The notes under the pieces are model-generated. The model did not search any database. It was not told the DNA's origin and saw only the letters and a list, made by a program, of their open reading frames with translations. A stretch of 64,000 nt of DNA, from positions 1 to 64,000 of the forward strand of contig JBNKEE010000013.1 in assembly GCA_050288625.1 (NCBI GenBank), given 5' to 3'. Within the stretch, counting starts at the first letter, position 1. Every line of letters starts with the position of its first letter. Below are positions 1 to 9,800 of this stretch, one piece after another. The DNA comes from JAAGZL01 sp050288625 (lineage in GTDB: Bacteria > Pseudomonadota > Gammaproteobacteria > Chromatiales > Chromatiaceae). A program made the translations under genes and the position numbers.

Positions 1-1
1 C

Positions 2-148
2 AAAACCAGACCTAAGGTGCCAGAAGGCAAGGCACGTTTTGTTACAACCCGTCAGATGGCGGCTAACGAAAAGGGCTTCGTAGGCTACGAGACCATTTGG
101 GAAGAATTTCACAAAGTGGCCGAGTACACCACCCCAAAACGCCCCTAA
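2..148 (+). CDS. C-terminal fragment of an unrecognised protein
   Basis: An open frame enters from the left edge and stops at 146-148, giving 48 residues that end in TTPKRP. The translation reads as real protein (a VTTRQMAANEKGFVGYETIW core), and a clean intrinsic terminator follows six bases after the stop, which supports a genuine gene end. The N-terminal part lies outside the window and I do not recognise the family from this tail, so no function is proposed. Confidence 0.6.
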   Translation, partial: KTRPKVPEGKARFVTTRQMAANEKGFVGYETIWEEFHKVAEYTTPKRP

Positions 149-153
149 CATTG

Positions 154-191
154 AATGGCCGCGAGATTCTTTTAAACCTCGCGGCCATTTT
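154..191 (+). terminator. Intrinsic terminator of the left-edge gene
   Basis: A perfect 12-bp stem pairs AATGGCCGCGAG (154-165) with CTCGCGGCCATT (178-189) around a 12-nt loop, and the right arm runs into TTTT. It lies six bases after the upstream stop codon. From here to pilU the remaining roughly 250 bases hold only a candidate promoter and palindrome near 309-338. Confidence 0.85.
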
Positions 192-308
192 ATCTAAACA
201 CCTCCTACCTGAGCGACGGCATCCAGCTAGTCCGCTACGTTTTTTTATCTACTCCATTCTAGAAACGTCAGCTTCCTCAATTACCCACACACGGATTTTG
301 GCTCTGAT

Positions 309-338
309 ACGCATATGTATGCGTTTTCCGCCTATAAT
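309..338 (+). promoter_or_regulatory. Candidate pilU promoter with overlapping palindrome
   Basis: A consensus -10 hexamer TATAAT lies at 333-338. The -35 position holds no good TTGACA; instead a perfect inverted repeat, ACGCATA-TG-TATGCGT (309-324), covers it. A consensus -10, a poor -35 and an overlapping palindrome suggest an activator-dependent or repressed promoter for pilU, about 110 bases upstream of its start. This is an inference from sequence only. Confidence 0.35.
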
Positions 339-447
339 TCTGTAAGAGTGTGAACTGGGACCTATTAAACGCTAAATATTTATCATGGGCTGCCGCCTAA
401 TGTAGATGTTGAGGCAATAAATAGAAAAATCTGCTGGAGAGATGTGA

Positions 448-1566
448 ATGGATATAGTTCCTTATTTAAAATTAATGGTCCAGAAAAACGGATCCGATCT
501 ATTTTTCAGCACCGGCGCCCCGCCAAATCTGAAGGCAGAAGGCCACACCATGCCTATTGGGGATACCCCCATGGCGCCTGGGATGGTGCGTAAACTCGCG
601 TACTCCATAATGAACGACGAACAGGTAAAGGAATACGAACGGACCATGGAAGGCAATCTGGCCATATCTATTAGCGGACTAGGACGTTTTCGTGTGAATG
701 TGTTCCGCCAGCGTGGCGACGTAGCCATGGTGATTCGCTACATCAAGGGTAATATCCCCAGCATTGAAGAGCTTAACTTGCCACAGATACTAAAAGAGCT
801 AATCATGGAACCCAGGGGACTAGTTCTGGTAGTAGGCTCTACCGGCTCGGGTAAATCGACAACTCTGGCCTCGATGATCGATCATCGCAACAACAACATG
901 ACAGGACATATCCTCACCATTGAGGACCCAGTGGAATTCCTACACACCCACAAAAAATCTGTGGTGGATCAGCGTGAGGTCGGATTAGATACCATCTCTT
1001 ACGAGATGGCGCTTAAAAACGCTATGCGTGAAGCGCCTGATGTGATCCTGATCGGCGAGATCCGTGACCGCCAGACCATGCAGCACGCAATCGCCTACGC
1101 CGAGACCGGCCACCTCTGTCTTTCCACCCTGCATGCAAATAACGCAAATCAGGCCTTGGACCGTATCATCAACTTTTTCCCTGATAGCGCTCATCATCAG
1201 CTGTACATGGATCTGTCACTGAACCTGAGGGCAGTGGTTTCTCAGCGTCTGATCAAGAGCACGGACGGCCAGAGGGTCCCGGCGGTAGAGATCATGCTAC
1301 TATCTACTTTTGTGGCAGAGCTGATCCAAAAAGGTGACATCCACGCAGTTAAAGAGGCTATGGAACAAGGTACAGAACGCGGCATGCAGACCTTTGACCA
1401 GGCACTGTACAAACTGTACAAGGATGGCAAGATCTCTCTGGAAAACGCTCTGGGTAACGCAGATTCCCGAAACAACCTATCCCTCAGGATACGACTGGAC
1501 GAGAGCGGCGATATCAATACCGACGATGTGGGCAAGGGACTCAGTATTGGTGTAGAGGATTTCTAG
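448..1566 (+). CDS. pilU: PilT/PilU-family type IV pilus retraction ATPase, PilU-like
   Basis: Secretion ATPase of the PilT/PilU branch, 372 residues, cytoplasmic, expected to act as a hexamer at the base of the type IV pilus and assist retraction. The N-terminal PAS-like half carries SDLFFSTGAPP. The C-terminal RecA-like half has Walker A GSTGSGKST (130-138), the Asp box TIEDPVEF, Walker B DVILIGEIRD and the His box TGHLCLSTLHANNA. The C-terminal wording (GMQTFDQALYKLYKDGKIS) fits PilU better than PilT, and no pilT lies next to it in this window. GGAGAG upstream of ATG 448 sets the start. It appears to be a single-gene unit. Confidence 0.9.
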   Translation: MDIVPYLKLMVQKNGSDLFFSTGAPPNLKAEGHTMPIGDTPMAPGMVRKLAYSIMNDEQVKEYERTMEGNLAISISGLGRFRVNVFRQRGDVAMVIRYIKGNIPSIEELNLPQILKELIMEPRGLVLVVGSTGSGKSTTLASMIDHRNNNMTGHILTIEDPVEFLHTHKKSVVDQREVGLDTISYEMALKNAMREAPDVILIGEIRDRQTMQHAIAYAETGHLCLSTLHANNANQALDRIINFFPDSAHHQLYMDLSLNLRAVVSQRLIKSTDGQRVPAVEIMLLSTFVAELIQKGDIHAVKEAMEQGTERGMQTFDQALYKLYKDGKISLENALGNADSRNNLSLRIRLDESGDINTDDVGKGLSIGVEDF

Positions 1567-1665
1567 AGCTATTAACGCCAGCAAATTGGGATAATTTCAT
1601 ATTTACTATGCCCATCTTCATACAAGGAGGCTAGACTATTAGCTGATCCTTACAAAGGCATAAAG

Positions 1666-4188
1666 ATGAGTCCAACCAAATACTCCCCGTTCATCCCATT
1701 GGTCGAGAGTCGCCTAAACGGCTCTCTGAGCAATCTACCACCTCTATCCATGGATGCGGCTGGCATCGCTGAAGACTTCAGGAGATATTTCTGCCGCACC
1801 TTAGGCCGAGACCAGAACTGTAATAACACGCATTACCCCTTTGCCGCCCTGGCCATGGCAGTGAGAGATCGTCTGATGGAGCGCTGGCAAAGCACCCAAC
1901 ACGCCTATCAGGACGGCGATTGCAAACGTACCTATTATCTATCTCTTGAATATCTTATGGGTCGTGCCCTGGGCAATAGCGCACTGAACCTGGACCTGGG
2001 TGATGCAATTGAAGAGGGATTGTATGAACTCGGTCTGGTACTGGAGGAGATAGCCGAAAGTGAGCCGGATGCAGGACTGGGTAATGGGGGTTTGGGCCGA
2101 CTGGCCGCCTGCTTCCTCGATAGCTGTGCATCCCTGCAGCTTCCGGTTCATGGATACGGCATACGTTATGAATATGGCATGTTCAGACAATTGATCAAAA
2201 ATGGCAACCAGGTGGAGGAACCGGATCACTGGTTGCGAAACGGCAACCCCTGGGAGGTCGATCGTCCCGAATTCACCCAGAGGGTCAAGTTTGGCGGGCA
2301 TACAGAAATCAGATCCAACTGGGATGACAAAATGGAGGTACGCTGGCTCGATACCCACGATGTCCTCGCAGTCCCATATGATATCCCCATACCTGGATAC
2401 AGAAACGATACAGTAAACACTTTACGTCTATGGAAGGCAGCAGCTACAGATGAATTCGATCTGGATGAGTTCAATGCCGGAAGCTATACCGAGTCGGTAG
2501 AAGCCAAGAATGCCGCCGAGCACATCACCATGGTGCTCTACCCCAACGACGCCAGTGAATGCGGAAAAGAACTGCGCCTACGACAACAATACTTTCTTGC
2601 CTCCGCCAGCCTTCAGGACGTTTTCAGGAGATGGAATATAAGCCACGGGGCTGATTTTTCCAATTTTGCAGAGAAAAACTGTTTTCAACTAAATGACACC
2701 CACCCTTCCATTGCCGTAGCAGAACTGATGCGGCTGTTGGTAGATCAGGAAGGCCTAGGATGGAATGAGGCCTGGGAGATTACAAAAAATACCATGGCCT
2801 ACACCAACCACACTCTGCTGCCTGAAGCTCTGGAAAAGTGGCCTGTGCGCTTGTTTGAATATCTATTACCTAGACCCCTCGAGATCATCTATGAGATAAA
2901 CGCTCGCTTCCTGAGCGAGGTAGCGAATCACTGGCCAGGTGATATAGATCGTCTACGCAACATGTCCATAATTGAGGAGGGTGACAATCCTCAGGTACGC
3001 ATGGCTTATCTGGCTATTGTAGGGAGCTTTTCTGTCAACGGAGTTGCGGCACTACACTCCGAACTGTTACGCCAGGGACTTTTCCACGACTTCTACCAGC
3101 TCTGGCCAGAGAAGTTCAATAACAAGACCAATGGCGTGACCCAGCGCCGTTGGCTGGCATCCTGCAACCCGGAACTAAGAAGGTTAATAAACGATACAAT
3201 TGGTGACGACTGGATAGCAGACCTAAGCCAGCTTGAAAAACTAAACGAACATATTGAGGACCAGACATTCAGACACCGCTGGATTTTAACCAAACAGAAA
3301 AATAAGGAGCGTTTGGCGCAACTGGTTCTCAGGGAGTGTGGTGTTCAATTCAATATCGACTCCATGTTTGATGTTCAGGTCAAACGCATTCACGAATACA
3401 AAAGGCAGCTTCTCAATATCCTGCACGTAATCCACCTATACGCCAAGATAAAGGCTGGAGAGACCAAGGCTTGGACCCCGCGCTGCGTCTTATTCGGAGG
3501 CAAAGCGGCACCTGGATATGCTCAGGCCAAATTAATCATAAAATTGATCAACAATGTTGCAAACGTCGTCAATAACGACCCCGACGTTGGTGACATGCTG
3601 AAATGCGCCTTCCTACCGGACTATCGGGTCTCTGCCATGGAGACTATCTGCCCCGGCACAGATCTTTCTGAACAGATCTCCACTGCTGGCAAGGAAGCAT
3701 CTGGAACTGGAAACATGAAGTTCATGATGAACGGTGCCCTCACTATCGGCACTTTGGATGGGGCCAACATAGAGATCAGAGAAGAGGTAGGAGAAGAGCA
3801 TTTTTTTCTGTTCGGCCTTACTTCTGGAGAGGTTCAGCAGATGCACGGCCAATATGACCCTGATGCCATCATCAGATCGGATAAAAATCTATCCCGCGTC
3901 ATGAACCTGCTGGATAAATGTCACTTCAACCATATGGAGCCAGGGTTATTTGACCCAATAATCAACTCCATTCGCAGCCCCGACGACCCCTGGATGGTGG
4001 CAGCAGACTTTGCTAGTTATGTTAAGGCACAGAAACGGGCGGGAAAAAGATATCGTGATCACGACTCATGGGTTACCAGCAGCATCATAAACAGCGCATC
4101 TAGCGGTAGATTTTCTACCGACAGAACCATAGTAGAGTATAACCAGGATATTTGGAAACTTAAGCCAACTCCGTCTAGACCGCTATAA
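1666..4188 (+). CDS. glgP: Glycogen/starch alpha-glucan phosphorylase
   Basis: 840 residues, close to the usual family length. It releases glucose 1-phosphate from alpha-1,4-glucans in the cytoplasm. The C-terminal block KEASGTGNMKFMMNGALTIG contains the pyridoxal-phosphate lysine at residue 685 (GNMK). Other family blocks are LSLEYLMGRALGN, GLGNGGLGRLAACFLDS, QLNDTHPSIAVAELMR and KRIHEYKRQLLN. The start is ATG 1666 with AAAGG at 1654-1658. A better Shine-Dalgarno (AAGGAGG, 1624-1630) lies too far upstream and has no usable start after it. The gene is followed closely by an HD-GYP gene. The glucokinase at 19.8 kb could act on glucose in the same general pathway. Confidence 0.95.
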   Translation: MSPTKYSPFIPLVESRLNGSLSNLPPLSMDAAGIAEDFRRYFCRTLGRDQNCNNTHYPFAALAMAVRDRLMERWQSTQHAYQDGDCKRTYYLSLEYLMGRALGNSALNLDLGDAIEEGLYELGLVLEEIAESEPDAGLGNGGLGRLAACFLDSCASLQLPVHGYGIRYEYGMFRQLIKNGNQVEEPDHWLRNGNPWEVDRPEFTQRVKFGGHTEIRSNWDDKMEVRWLDTHDVLAVPYDIPIPGYRNDTVNTLRLWKAAATDEFDLDEFNAGSYTESVEAKNAAEHITMVLYPNDASECGKELRLRQQYFLASASLQDVFRRWNISHGADFSNFAEKNCFQLNDTHPSIAVAELMRLLVDQEGLGWNEAWEITKNTMAYTNHTLLPEALEKWPVRLFEYLLPRPLEIIYEINARFLSEVANHWPGDIDRLRNMSIIEEGDNPQVRMAYLAIVGSFSVNGVAALHSELLRQGLFHDFYQLWPEKFNNKTNGVTQRRWLASCNPELRRLINDTIGDDWIADLSQLEKLNEHIEDQTFRHRWILTKQKNKERLAQLVLRECGVQFNIDSMFDVQVKRIHEYKRQLLNILHVIHLYAKIKAGETKAWTPRCVLFGGKAAPGYAQAKLIIKLINNVANVVNNDPDVGDMLKCAFLPDYRVSAMETICPGTDLSEQISTAGKEASGTGNMKFMMNGALTIGTLDGANIEIREEVGEEHFFLFGLTSGEVQQMHGQYDPDAIIRSDKNLSRVMNLLDKCHFNHMEPGLFDPIINSIRSPDDPWMVAADFASYVKAQKRAGKRYRDHDSWVTSSIINSASSGRFSTDRTIVEYNQDIWKLKPTPSRPL

Positions 4189-4233
4189 TAACAGGCAGGT
4201 CTGAAAAACAGCTTAGCGGAGGCCCATGGTTAA

Positions 4234-5220
4234 ATGATCAAAAAGCTGCGCGTAGACGACCTTAGAGTTGGGATGCACGTGATCATCCCCTCATCCTGGC
4301 ACAAACATCCGTTCGGGAAAAACCAATTCACCATAACGGATGAACGCCAAATATATGAGATTAGGGATTGTGGCATCATAGAAATTGAGATAGACACTGG
4401 TAAAAGTGAACCGTCATCCGAAGTAACCTATACAGAACTGCCAACATCAAAGGAGATGGAGCCTCCACCAAAATGGAACCCAGAAACCCTGGTGCCGCCA
4501 GAGCTGGTCGCAGCGATCGCCGACAAGACCCTCGACCCAAAAACCAAGGCCAAGGCCGTCTATAAGCACTCTATGGATATGATGTCGCGCTTGCTGGAGA
4601 GTCCTACGGCGGAAAACATCAAGGCGAGCAAGGGAGCTATCAAGTCCGTCACCAACCTCATCCTTGGGGATGACGAAACATCAAATAACATGCTGCGAAT
4701 AACTTCCCACGATTTTTATACCTTTACTCACTCGGTAAATGTTGGCATTTACTCAATCATGTTGGCAAAGGAACTGTTTCGCCATTCAGATAATCACGAT
4801 CTTGAGGAGCTAGGTGCCGGTTTTTTTCTGCACGACTTAGGAAAAGTCAAAGTTGATCCGGCGATAATAAACAAACCAGGACGCCTGACAGAGGATGAGA
4901 TGAACCAGATGCGTACTCACCCCTATCAGGGATGCAAGATCCTGAGGGAAGCAGACGAGCTCTCAAAAGAATGTAATTACATCGTGATGCAACACCATGA
5001 ACGCTATGATGGAACCGGCTATCCTAAACAGCTTAAAGAAGATGAAATCCATATCTATGGACGTATCTGCTGTATCGCAGACGTATTTGACGCCCTGACA
5101 GCCGAACGCTCGTACAAAAAGTCCATGACCAAATTCAATGCACTGAGGATGATGCGAGACGAGATGCAAAATTTCTTCAGCAAAGATCTGTTAGAACCAT
5201 TTATCCTTCTGTTCAAATAG
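4234..5220 (+). CDS. DUF3391 plus HD-GYP cyclic-di-GMP phosphodiesterase
   Basis: 328 residues. The N-terminal roughly 100 residues match the DUF3391 lead (KLRVDDLRVGMHVIIPSSW) that often precedes HD-GYP domains. The C-terminal domain has the metal-binding HD at H200-D201 (FFLHDLGK), the downstream HHERYDGTGYP segment with GYP at 262-264, and IADVFDALTAERSYKK. The signature residues are intact, so active hydrolysis of c-di-GMP is expected. There is no transmembrane segment or receiver domain, so the protein is probably cytosolic. GCGGAGG precedes ATG 4234 by 11 bases. It ends four bases before the convergent djlA gene. Confidence 0.9.
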   Translation: MIKKLRVDDLRVGMHVIIPSSWHKHPFGKNQFTITDERQIYEIRDCGIIEIEIDTGKSEPSSEVTYTELPTSKEMEPPPKWNPETLVPPELVAAIADKTLDPKTKAKAVYKHSMDMMSRLLESPTAENIKASKGAIKSVTNLILGDDETSNNMLRITSHDFYTFTHSVNVGIYSIMLAKELFRHSDNHDLEELGAGFFLHDLGKVKVDPAIINKPGRLTEDEMNQMRTHPYQGCKILREADELSKECNYIVMQHHERYDGTGYPKQLKEDEIHIYGRICCIADVFDALTAERSYKKSMTKFNALRMMRDEMQNFFSKDLLEPFILLFK

Positions 5221-5224
5221 CTCG

Positions 5225-6028
5225 CTACCGCATACCACGCACCTGCTTTATCTTCTCATAGGCCTGACGTATCTCGTGTGTCTTGCGGGCCGCAATCTGC
5301 ATCATCTCCTCTGGCAACCCTTTAGAGACCAGCTTGTCGGGGTGATGCTGGCTAAGCAGGCGCCGATAGGCACGCTTTACCTCCGAGTCACTGCTCTTGG
5401 GTGAAACCATAAGTATTGCGTAGGCATCATCTAATGAAGGGGATGAGGATTCAGGTGCTGCACGCCCCCCTCCGGCATAATGCCGCTCAGCCTTGATCAT
5501 ATCCTCCAGCTTACGAAACAGTCCTTCAGGTATACTAAGGCGCTGGCAGATATGTAACAGCAGGCGTTCTTCCTCTCTATGCAAAACGCCGTCGGCATAG
5601 GCGGCCTGGAGCTGGATCTCTACAAACATCTGTATAAGAGTCAGACGACGATGACACTCCTGACGAAACTGATCAAGCACATCATCCAGTGGAAAGCCCG
5701 TTTTCTTTCCCTCCTCGAACAGTCTAATTGCCGTATGCCGCAACTTCTGATTCAGATCCATCTGATCCATGACTCTACGGGCCATCGCTATTTCATCTTC
5801 AGAAACTCGGCCATCAGCTTTGGCCAGATGGCCCATAACTGAGAATGTGGCAGTAAAAAATGCCGTTTGTACCCGCTCTCTGTCACCGGGATGCATCGGC
5901 TCAAACCCTTTGAGCCCATCCATACCCCGATCTAGATTATGTCCAAGCACCGCACCTAAAATAGCTCCGAGCGGCCCCCCGAGCATAAAACCAAAGGCTC
6001 CACCCAACATTTTTCCCCACCAACTCAA
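5225..6028 (-). CDS. djlA: DnaJ-like membrane co-chaperone DjlA
   Basis: 267 residues with the DjlA layout: a glycine-rich N-terminal membrane segment (residues 7-29, GGAFGFMLGGPLGAILGAVLG), a TerB-like central helical domain (about 50-165) and a C-terminal J domain with HPD at 229-231. The J domain is expected to stimulate DnaK at the inner membrane. The region between TerB and J is short. The gene is convergent with the HD-GYP gene. Its ATG is at 6028; the divergent region upstream to 6233 shows no clear promoter. Confidence 0.9.
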   Translation of the reverse strand: MSWWGKMLGGAFGFMLGGPLGAILGAVLGHNLDRGMDGLKGFEPMHPGDRERVQTAFFTATFSVMGHLAKADGRVSEDEIAMARRVMDQMDLNQKLRHTAIRLFEEGKKTGFPLDDVLDQFRQECHRRLTLIQMFVEIQLQAAYADGVLHREEERLLLHICQRLSIPEGLFRKLEDMIKAERHYAGGGRAAPESSSPSLDDAYAILMVSPKSSDSEVKRAYRRLLSQHHPDKLVSKGLPEEMMQIAARKTHEIRQAYEKIKQVRGMR

Positions 6029-6233
6029 CTGTTTTCTCCTATCAGGTCATTTATATTGATTCGCTACTTTATGGACCGCTTAAATCACATATCGTTAAAT
6101 TACCATCCTGATACAAATTTCGATACTGGAATAGATGCCAAACCAGTGTAATACTAATTAGCGTAGACACCCGGCTTCAATGGGAAAATTGTTCATCCGG
6201 GGATTCATGACATTAGCAGAGGAGCAGAGTGAT

Positions 6234-6539
6234 ATGAGCAAACCGCATCCTGCTGTCGGAAATTGGTATCAGACCGTCGAGGGAGAAATCCTAGAGGTGG
6301 TAGCCATGGATCAGGAAGAACAGTCCATAGAGGTACAGTTTTACGACGGCACAGTAGAAGAGTATGACGCCGACACCTGGGATGAGCTGGTGCAAAATGC
6401 TGCAGAGGCCCCAGAGGACTGGTCAGGTTCATTTGATATCAGCAATGATGATTACGGAGTGGACTTGGACCGCCCTGCCGGTGAAAATCACCACAACCCC
6501 TTGAATGACTTGGATAATGACGAAATATTAGGGGATTAG
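6234..6539 (+). CDS. Small acidic conserved protein (DUF6763-like)
   Basis: 101 residues from ATG 6234. An in-frame ATG at 6180 exists, but the 6234 start has GAGGAG at 6219-6224 with 9-nt spacing and gives the natural N-terminus MSKPHPAVGNWYQ. The protein is very acidic (EEQSIEVQFYDGTVEEYDADTWDEL), with the look of a small beta-barrel followed by a disordered acidic tail. It resembles a gammaproteobacterial uncharacterised family I associate with DUF6763. No function is known to me. It seems monocistronic. Confidence 0.7.
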   Translation: MSKPHPAVGNWYQTVEGEILEVVAMDQEEQSIEVQFYDGTVEEYDADTWDELVQNAAEAPEDWSGSFDISNDDYGVDLDRPAGENHHNPLNDLDNDEILGD

Positions 6540-6639
6540 GCCTCACGCCACTCTGATCTGGTTAAAGTTCTTCCTTGATGCGCCGATATATAGGTCAAGA
6601 GTTAAATGTCTCAACCAATGGCTTATTGAGAGGTGTAGT

Positions 6640-6849
6640 ATGATCACCAAATACAACATGGCGTCAGGTGAAATTACTTACCAGAGCAAGCTAGAAAACG
6701 GTGCGGCATCGAAAACTAGCCCGCGCGAGCTAATCGACATGATAACCTCTCTACAACTGGTTGAAATCGAAGTGAAGCCAGTATCTAAGTCCATTCCTGT
6801 TGATATTTTATCTATCTCAGCGTCTGAGTTTCTCAGACGCCAGGGCTAG
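6640..6849 (+). CDS. Small hypothetical protein
   Basis: 69 residues, MITKYNMASGEITYQSK through SASEFLRRQG. GAGAGGTGT lies just before ATG 6640. There is no signal peptide or membrane segment. The composition is ordinary and it reads as a small soluble alpha/beta protein. I do not recognise it. Its last four bases overlap the end of the convergent fusion gene. Confidence 0.55.
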   Translation: MITKYNMASGEITYQSKLENGAASKTSPRELIDMITSLQLVEIEVKPVSKSIPVDILSISASEFLRRQG

Positions 6850-9800
6850 AGTTCACGAACAACCCTGAATCCTGTGAAATTAAAGTGTGATTTCGGCTTG
6901 AAGCTGCCGCGCCAGATAGAACGCATGCTGTCACTGGTCTTGTCAAATGCCCCGCCTCGAACCACACGTTCCTTGCAGCCTCTCTCCGTCCAGGCTGATC
7001 CGTCCAGAGGCGCTCCGTTATAGTTAGGGAAATAACAGTCCAATACCCACTCTCTCACATTCCCCGCCATATCAAATAACCCGAAATTATTGGATGGAAA
7101 ACTACCGACCGGAGCCGTACTCTTGCGATCCCACTCACTACCACAATCGAAGCAATTTGCTCTGCCATCTTCCATTTGGTATCCCCACCAGTAGGTTGCG
7201 TCGCTCCCGCTGCGAATGGCGTACTCCCATTCCGCCTCAGTGGGAAGACGATATTTCTTTCCAGTGCGCTCTGACAACCATTTAGTGTAAGCCACAGCAT
7301 CGTCCCAGCTTACATTTATCACCGGATGTTTACCTCTGCCCCAACCCTCATCCTCAGGAAGAATGCGTCCAGTTGCCTGAGCAAATCGATCATAATCATC
7401 AAAGGTAACTTCCGTCTGGCTTATGGCAAAGTCCTGGATTTCCACCTCATGAGCCGGCCACTGATCGCTGGAAACCTGGTTTCTGTTACTACCCATAATG
7501 TATCTTCCGCCAGCAAGCTTAATCATCGTTGGCCCAAAATTTATATCTTTCAGAACTGTCCAGGCAGGTCCTGGTTTCTGAATACCCATCTTACCTTTCA
7601 CATCAGCATCTGGGGTCGACTCGATCTTTTTATTATTTACATTAAACAGATTCTGTATCAATGGGCCAGGTAATTCCGGGCCAGCCCTGACCACCGTCTT
7701 GGGCCCTATCTGTGGCCTCATCTCGCCATCCTGCAGCATCCCTGAGATCAGCTCTCCTCGACCCAATAAAATCATCGCTCCATCCAACATGGCGAAGCAG
7801 ATCCCAGCACCTAACAGAACCCACAAGGCCATAGATCGCACCGAAGCCGTACCTCCGACCAGTTGATCCATATGCAGGGTTTTGGAAGATTTCGCCAGCC
7901 GCGGATCTACATACTCATTTGCCGTTAAACCCTGCGCCGCCAGTTCTCTGAGTTGATTTGCCGTCTCCTCGCTCTGTTGCCGCTGCTCCTCAGCCTCAGC
8001 AAGCTTTGATCTCTCATCTTCTAACTCCAGCCTGATCTCATCAATCTCCTTATCCCTGTCCTCCAAGGCGTCATCCAAGCTTCTGCACTTTTCCTCCGCC
8101 TCCTGTAACCTTTGTTCCCAATTGTGAGAGGTCTTACGCAAATCCTCCAACTCCTGGCGTAAAGATTCCTCCTCGGCCTTTTCTAGCCCCTTGGAGACAA
8201 CATCTTCATAAGCCTCCCCAAAGATCTCTCTCTCAAGCGAGGTATGTGAATCGTGAACCTCTCGTTGCGGATCCGCTTGCTCCAACTCTTGCATCTTCTG
8301 CAGAATCTGCTCTTTCTCCTCTGTAAGGGACTCGGCCTGCTCACGAATCTGATCATATGCCAAATCCGCCTCCCTTAACGCTTCCGTAAGAGTCTTGATC
8401 TCTTCACGCAAGGTATCTATCTCTTCAGCATCATTCGCATCGGTTTGATCTGAGATACTTTCCAGCTCGGACTCTCGGTCTTGCAGCATTCTCCTGACGT
8501 CTTTCAACTCAGACTGCAGAGCTAAATATCTTTCTTGGGACTGGCTTAGCTCAGATTGTGACGCTTGATTTGTCTCCTGGGCTTTATCCAGCTCATCTTC
8601 CAGCTGTCTTATCCGCTGTATCGCTTTATCAAAGGCGTCATCACGCTCTTGTTTTGCATCTTCCTGGCCATCTTGTAATTCGGCGATCTTCTCTTCCAAT
8701 ACAGCTTTTTCTGCAACTGCATCTTCCAGCTTCTCCTGGATAGCCACCAGTTCTTTATTGTGCTCGCTTTTCTTTGTAGCGATATCTTGCTTGGAGTCAT
8801 ACTCCGTCTTCAACTTGGCTTCCAGATCAACAATGGTCTTTTTGGCTTGCTCCAGCTTTTCTATAGCCTCGTTCAGAGAGGCATTTAATTCTCCCGACTC
8901 CTGTGTCAGCTGCTCAATCAACCTCCTGTCTGAGTCTCTCCTGACCTTTAGTTCATCTAGTCTGACCCTGTTCTTGTCTATTATTACCTTCTGAGCCTTA
9001 ATCTCCGCTAGCTGTTTTGCCTCTTCCTTCTTTTGTCGATCGCGATACCCCTGAAATTTGACACCCAACTCTTTTATCCGGCTGTTTGCCACAGCCAACT
9101 TCTCTCTGAGGCCACTTACCTCAGCAGAACCAGCCTTTTTCGCCTGGTCATCGTTAATCTCCTCACCAGGATGCAGGCTTATTACCTTTGCGCTGGAGTC
9201 TGTACTCCCGTTCTTTTCTTTGACCAGCAGGTCTGGTGGAACAGTCCTGAGACCCCCTTCAAGGACTGAGACAGCATATCCGCGATCGGTTAGAAGATAT
9301 GCCGCCGTGGAACTCAGATGCCCATCATCACAACAGAGGACATATTTCTGATCAGGAGCGAGGTTAGGGGCCTGATAGCGCAGGGTTTCCAGAGGAAAAC
9401 TTACACTGTGATCCAGATGCCCTGCTGCGTAAGCAGCGGGAGACCTTACATCCAACCATACAGCCCCTTTTGCGACCTGCGCATCAGCCTCTTCATAGCT
9501 AACACCTTTGGCCAAAGGACGCTTCACAAACTCAATGAAATCCTCCTTTGCTAGTCGCAAAAGAATGCCCTTGGTCAACATAGTTACGGTGCTGTTGCGC
9601 GGACTGTCTGACAACAAAGCCTCTTCGCCAAAGCTGTCTCCCGGACCAAGTTTGGCCAATTCGGTCGGTTTTCTTTTACCCTCTTCCATGCGCGAGACAG
9701 TACTTCGGCCCTGGTGAATCAGGTAAAAATAATCTCCCTCCCCACCCTGTTCTATTACTTTTTCTCCTCGTTTAACTGCGACCTCTTCCATGCGCATTAT

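Noticed and set aside
97..345. 82-codon frame across the left-edge terminator and pilU promoter
   Set aside because: It runs through a perfect terminator hairpin and has no ribosome site; the true gene ends at 148.
1624..1630. Strong AAGGAGG upstream of glgP
   Set aside because: It lies about 35 bases before the glgP start and opens only onto stop codons; the closer AAAGG serves the gene.
4226..4237. Three-codon ORF (ATG GTT AAA TGA) overlapping the HD-GYP start
   Set aside because: It shares the gene's ribosome site by chance and is too short to support on sequence alone.
7326..7673. 115-codon plus-strand frame inside the fusion gene
   Set aside because: It is a shadow of the well-supported FGE domain coding strand.
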